A stretch of 64,000 bases of DNA, taken from Artemia franciscana (Eukaryota > Arthropoda > Branchiopoda > Anostraca > Artemiidae). The stretch lies in NCBI RefSeq assembly GCF_032884065.1, contig NC_088875.1, positions 41,367,402 to 41,431,401 on the forward strand, read 5' to 3'. The notes beneath the pieces were generated by a model. It made no database searches. It was given only the letters and a program-made list of their open reading frames with translations, and was not told where the DNA came from. Shown one piece after another: positions 58,110 to 64,000 of the stretch. A program made the translations under genes and the position numbers. The number at the start of each line of letters is the position of its first letter. Within the stretch, counting starts at the first letter, position 1.

Positions 58110-59065
58110 GACTAACGTGACTAAAAGTCAGACAGTTGACAGAGAGCTATGAAAGAGTAACCTGGGCTAACAGTACAAAGCTCTTGTGTATTCTTTTATC
58201 TGTGTACCTCTCCCCCCCCTTCTTGAAATTAAAAAAAATTAAAATTAGGTCACGTTTCGACAATAGTTAGGTAAAAGTTTTGGATTAAAGACATACTACG
58301 ATCAAGTCAGGTTTTAAGTTACACAACGGAACTTACAAGCCTGGGATTCTTGGTCAGGGATCAAAACAAGGAAGAAAACACCCACAGAGGGTGTATGGTT
58401 TGATGCAATTTGCCCCATCAAATTCATCACATTAGAGAACCATATTTAAAAAGTCTCAAACCTCTATCGACGAAAATACAATGTTTTGTAGTTGTACAAA
58501 TTACAGTAAGATGTTTCAAGCGATATAAAGAAAGGTATCAAGTTCCAAATAATTAATTGACAGTGGATACTGATTGAGGTAGAAGACTAAAGGCTGCTAA
58601 AAAAAAGGGTTTTGTGTTTTCTTGGGCTTTCTATTCTTTGGTGCTCCAAATAAATTGGTGGTTGTGAGCTATAGCTGGTTTAACTTAAATGTAAATTCTG
58701 CACTGGTTATGGCAAAAATAAAATAACGGACGCTTCAAAATATCTATTGTTTCTGTACTTTACAAATTATATTTTAGCATTTAAGGGTTTACAGAAGATG
58801 ACAACCTTATTTTCTTTTTTTATCATTTCACATGTTTTCAAACTTTGGAAAGCCTGATATGATTAAAACTAAAAGATCTAGTGCCCTTTTAAAAGGTCAA
58901 AAGAGACTGGAGGGAAGACAGCTCCCCTTTCATGTTCCTTTTTCCCCTAGGATCCAATCAAAACTTTGAGACAGCCACCTTGTTCTGCATAGTCGAAAGG
59001 TTTAATAGCTATGGCTCTGGGGACGACAACTAACACATTCCTTGGGGCAAGGGCTGCAACTTATA
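58110..59065 (+). repeat. 1-kb direct repeat, copy 1
   Basis: From 'agtcagacagtt' through 'ctgtgtacctctcccc', 'gctacgatcaagtcaggttttaag'-like sequence, 'ccaaataattaattgac' and 'gatctagtgccctttt' to 'ccttggggcaagggctgca', colinear with 59,715-60,820. Confidence 0.85.
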
Positions 59066-59149
59066 CAATTTGCCCATTCCTTACATATAGAATTTGTTTT
59101 TGGGGAAGGGGGGTATGTTTGACCTTTCGTGTATAAAAAAGCCGATGGC

Positions 59150-59710
59150 ATTCAGGTAAAGTTGTGAGGGAATGTTATTTACTGCTACTCACACTGCTAC
59201 TATCACCACTTATTTATCTACACCACCTACTTTTGTTGTAATTACTACTAAGGCTAAGGATATTACTACTACTACTGCTACTACTTCTCCGTACTACTAA
59301 AGCTAAGGGCAAAGTGAAACCTTTAGGGAATGTTGAGGAGGATGTTGAATTTAATCGAAACGCACTATGTCGAATCAGGTCAATAAAAAGATTTAACCAC
59401 CATACCCCATGAGCAGCATTGGGCATTAAGTCGAAATTTTCAGAGAATATTGGGGAGATCTTGAACCAACCAGAATGGGCTATATGCAACCACAACTTAT
59501 ACTTATTCTGCTACTCTTAATACTAACGCTAAATCTAAGGGTATTAAGAGAAATTTTCAGGCAATGTTGAAGGAGTTGTTGAATTCAGTTAGAACACTTT
59601 GCGTATATACAGGCTGTGAAAAGGGTGAATTAGTAGTACCTCAAGAACGGCTTGCAGTATGGGATTGAAGCTTTCAGGGCATGTTGAGGGGTATGTTCAA
59701 CTAACTCAAG
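59150..59710 (+). repeat. (TAC)n-containing array between the direct repeats
   Basis: Two to three units of the 230-bp family, with 'actactactactgctactact' and 'gggaatgttgaggaggatgttgaa'. Confidence 0.75.
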
Positions 59711-61167
<1,457 letters not shown>

Positions 61168-61296
61168 ATGTAGATAAACAATTCCATTTATGAGTTAGAG
61201 ATGTGATTTTAAGGCGCTTATTTTTTTGTGTTTAAAACAGATATTTTATTTTTGACAAAGAAGGAGATTGAAGTAGCTTAAATTTGGATTTTGCAG

Positions 61297-61439
61297 ACTG
61301 AACCAATTGAGGATATTTATCCAGTGAAGCCAATTGAAGATAAAATAACTGGCAACCGTGGATCTTGTGCAGAATATTTTACTCGTACAGAAGTGACTCA
61401 AGAAATAAGGAACATGTCCTTTGAACAAGTGTCTCAGAA
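61297..61439 (+). CDS. GTF3C1: GTF3C1 exon 3
   Basis: Acceptor TTTGGATTTTGCAG ends at 61,296; donor GTAAGT starts at 61,440. The exon has 47 codons plus two bases (phase 2) and enters in phase 0, as exon 2 requires. The product contains IEDIYPVKPIEDKI and RGSCAEYFTR, then TQEIR, matching human LEDVYPI, QGSCRYF and TNDIR. It is wedged between a 340-bp (AT)n array ending at 61,161 and a composite repeat starting at 61,551, so repeats press close on both sides of a conserved exon. Confidence 0.9.
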
Positions 61440-61550
61440 GTAAGTCTCAATTCTTGACAATATGAATTTAAAGACGGACCTAAAATATTATAAACCTTAC
61501 TAACTGCTAAAACTAAACGTTATTATGGCGATTCTTAAAACAGTAATATC

Positions 61551-63240
61551 TCAAACAGTTTGCGGTAACGAACTTTAGTAAGGAGCCACCTGGCTCAATA
61601 GTAACCGAAACTCTAAAAAACGGAATTTTGGTACCAATAGTTACATAAAAGAATTGTATTTTAATGCTGATTTTAAATATAAGTTTCATCAACTTACCTA
61701 TCAAAAGTTACGAGCCTGAGAAAATTTTTCTTATTTAGGAAAATGGGGGAGCACCCCCTAAAAGTAATAGAATCTTAGAAAAAATTACATCGTCAGATTC
61801 AGTGTATCAGAGAACCCTACTGTAGAAATTCCAAGCTCCTATCTACAAAACTGTGGAATTTTGTATTTTTTTTTTGCCAAAAGACAGATCACGGATGCGT
61901 GTTTATTTGTTTTTTTGCTGTTTTTCCTTGTTTTTTTTAGGGTGATCGTATTGACCCAGTGGTCCTATTGGTCCCAGAATGTCGCGAGACGGCTCATTCT
62001 AACGGAAAATAAGAGTTCTAGTGCTCTTTTTAAGTGACCAAAAAATTGGAGGGCACCTAGTCCCCTTCCCACGCTCATTATTTCCCAAAGTCACCGAATC
62101 TAAATTTTGATACAGACACTTTGTTCAGAATGGTCGAAACACCTAATAACTATGTCTTTGGGGACAAATTAATCTCCCACAGTCCCCGGGGGAGGGGCTG
62201 CAAGTTAAAAACTCTGGCCATTGTTTATATATAGGAATAGTTATTGGGAAGTGTACAGGCGTTTTCATGACGACTTTTTAGTGTTTGAGGGGGGAGGGGG
62301 TTACGTCGGAGGATCTTTCCATGGAGGACTTTATCATGAGGGAAGAGAATTTCCATGAAGGGGGTGCAGGATTTTCTAGCATTATTAAAAAAAAAAGAGA
62401 AAATAAATAATAAAAAAGTTTTTTTTAACAGGAAGTAAGGAGCAACATGAAAACTTAAAACGAACATAAATTATTACGTATAAGGGGGTTCGTCTCCTCC
62501 TCAATACCTCGCTCTTTACGCTAAAGTATTTTTAGTAATTTCAACTACTTATTCTGCGACCTTTGTGATTCAGGGGTCATTTTTAAAGATTCGGGACAAA
62601 ATTCAAGCTTTAGTGTAAAGAGCGAGGTATTGACGAGGGGGCCAACCCCCTCATATACGTAATAAAAATATACAAATATAAAAGTTCGTTACGTAAGTTA
62701 ATTCGTAAGTTACGTATATTTATTACTAATAAAAACTTTCGTAAAAAAATGAATAGCTCTTAGTTGCCTTTTTAAGTAAGCAAAAATTGAAGGGGAACTA
62801 GGCCTCCTCCTCCACCCTTTTTTATCAAGATCGGAAGATCAAAACTATGAGAAAGCCATTTAGCCAAAAAAAAATTAATATGCAAATCTCGCTTTAATTA
62901 TCATGTGCAGTGAGCCAAAATCAAAACATGCGTTAATTCAAAAATGTTCAAAAATTGAATAAAAAACAAGTTTTTTCAACTCAGTGTAAGGAGCAACATT
63001 AAAACTTAAAACGAACAGAAATTATTCCGTATATGAAACGGGTTGTCCCCTCCTTAAGGCCTCGCTCTTTACGCCAAAGTTTGACTCTTTGTCCCAACTC
63101 CACTTATGAAAACAATAAAAAACGTAAGCGTAAAGAGCGATACGTTGAGGAGGGGACAGGCCCTTTCATATACAAAATAATTTCTGTTCGTTTTAAGTTT
63201 TAATGTCGCTCACTACTTTCAGTTGAAAAAACTTAACTAT
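61551..63240 (+). repeat. Composite foldback element, copy 5 (1.69 kb)
   Basis: Same order as copy 2: left hairpin at 61,554, G-rich middle, P1 (62,480-62,660), spacer, P2 (about 62,980-63,235). It begins 111 bp after GTF3C1 exon 3. A degenerate array of about 78 bp lies on both sides (a unit at about 61,490 and more units after 63,450), so it appears inserted in that array. Confidence 0.85.
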
Positions 63241-64000
63241 TAAGTTTAACCATTAATCTTAATAATCATTAAGATTAACTGAAATAACAGTTACTATTTT
63301 TGAATCAAATTCCAGTAGCGATTCTTCTTCCTTTCTCAGTATCTACCAAAACGTGTTTTGTAAGTAACGCATTTCTTCCAAACGCGTTACTATGGGGTTT
63401 GTTCTTTACTAGGTATCCCCTGGGGGGATAGGCTTGATGATAGAAATAACGGTTTTTGAAATAGAGTAAGCCCTACTACCTGCCTAAGGTAAACATTATT
63501 GGCTTGAACCTCAAAATGGTATGTAAAATTTAACATTTGTAACTTAGCATGAACATTATTAACCGCGTAAAGCAACGACCCATAAAATGGTGCGTTAAGA
63601 TTGAGGCTTCTGAAATAGCGTAAACCTTGCTAACTTCTGAGCTTTATTAACGTGGCTGTTTAAATTGTGTGTTAAAAATGATGTTTCCAAAATAATATAA
63701 ATCTTGTTAACTGCTGAAAGTAAACGTTATTAACGTTGCCCTGAAAATACCCTGTTAGAAATATAGTTTCAGATAAAGTGTAAACTAAATAGTTCTAACT
63801 TATTAAAGTAAATTTATCAGCGTAACCCTCAAAATAGTCTCTTAAAAATGGCGGTTCCTGATTGTGGCTGTTCCTTTACCAGCTTTCATTGAAAAGAAGG
63901 TTTACAGAGAGGCCATTGATGTGTTAATAAATTAGTTAGGCTTTGAGAGATTTATAATTAATTTTTTTTTTTTTACTTATGAAACTTGTGCAGAAGAGAG
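63241..64000. repeat. Degenerate array of about 78-bp units at the right edge
   Basis: 'gaaatag(a/c)gtaa(g/a)cc', 'ctgctgaaagtaaacgttattaac' and 'gtgtgttaaaaatg' variants recur near 63,457, 63,611, 63,690 and 63,769. A matching unit precedes the composite element at about 61,485-61,530. The first 200 bp and the last 130 bp show nothing recognisable. Confidence 0.6.

Noticed and set aside
59214..59495. Minus-strand serine-rich frame
   Set aside because: It arises from the TAC triplet array.

Overview
The window is animal nuclear DNA: AT-rich, with two spliced genes whose introns reach 9-17 kb, one intact non-LTR retrotransposon, Helitrons, and several layered repeat families that fill most of the rest. 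The repeat style and gene content point to an arthropod, and a crustacean such as the brine shrimp Artemia is my best guess. That guess rests on general recollection of such repeats, not on a search.

Two host genes lie head to head. On the minus strand, five small exons (32,992 down to 1,372) join with matching splice phases into a 244-residue protein that I do not recognise. On the plus strand, three exons (41,380-41,449, 43,858-44,069, 61,297-61,439) encode about the first 141 residues of GTF3C1, the largest subunit of RNA polymerase III factor TFIIIC. Its second intron is 17.2 kb, and the gene continues past the right edge.

Region by region: 1-7 kb holds the end of a composite repeat, two minus-strand exons and a 150-bp satellite. 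7-20.7 kb is repeat mosaic: units of about 430 bp, about 280 bp and about 230 bp carrying (TAC)n, plus two copies of a 0.7-1.7 kb composite element with a left hairpin and palindromic right part. 22.0-22.4 kb is an exon. 22.6-23.0 kb is a perfect 140-bp inverted repeat. 23.2-27.5 kb is a complete-looking LINE with overlapping intact ORF1 and ORF2. 27.5-33 kb is intron with two 5' exons. 33.4-41.3 kb holds another composite copy, a tandem array of about 147 bp, a run of foldback repeats and a decayed LINE fragment.

Inside GTF3C1 intron 2 (44.1-61.3 kb) sit a MITE-like foldback, a 75-T tract, (TAC)n arrays, two Helitrons arranged head to tail on the minus strand (49.7-52.7 kb), a single-exon 189-codon ORF with its own CRE/TATA promoter (57.2-58.0 kb), a 1-kb direct repeat and a long (AT)n array. 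A further composite copy and a 78-bp degenerate array end the window.

The strongest items for follow-up are the unrecognised five-exon gene, the nested ORF beside a repeat terminus, the tandem Helitrons, the intact LINE with an ATGA stop/start overlap, and the composite element that repeatedly sits inside tandem arrays.
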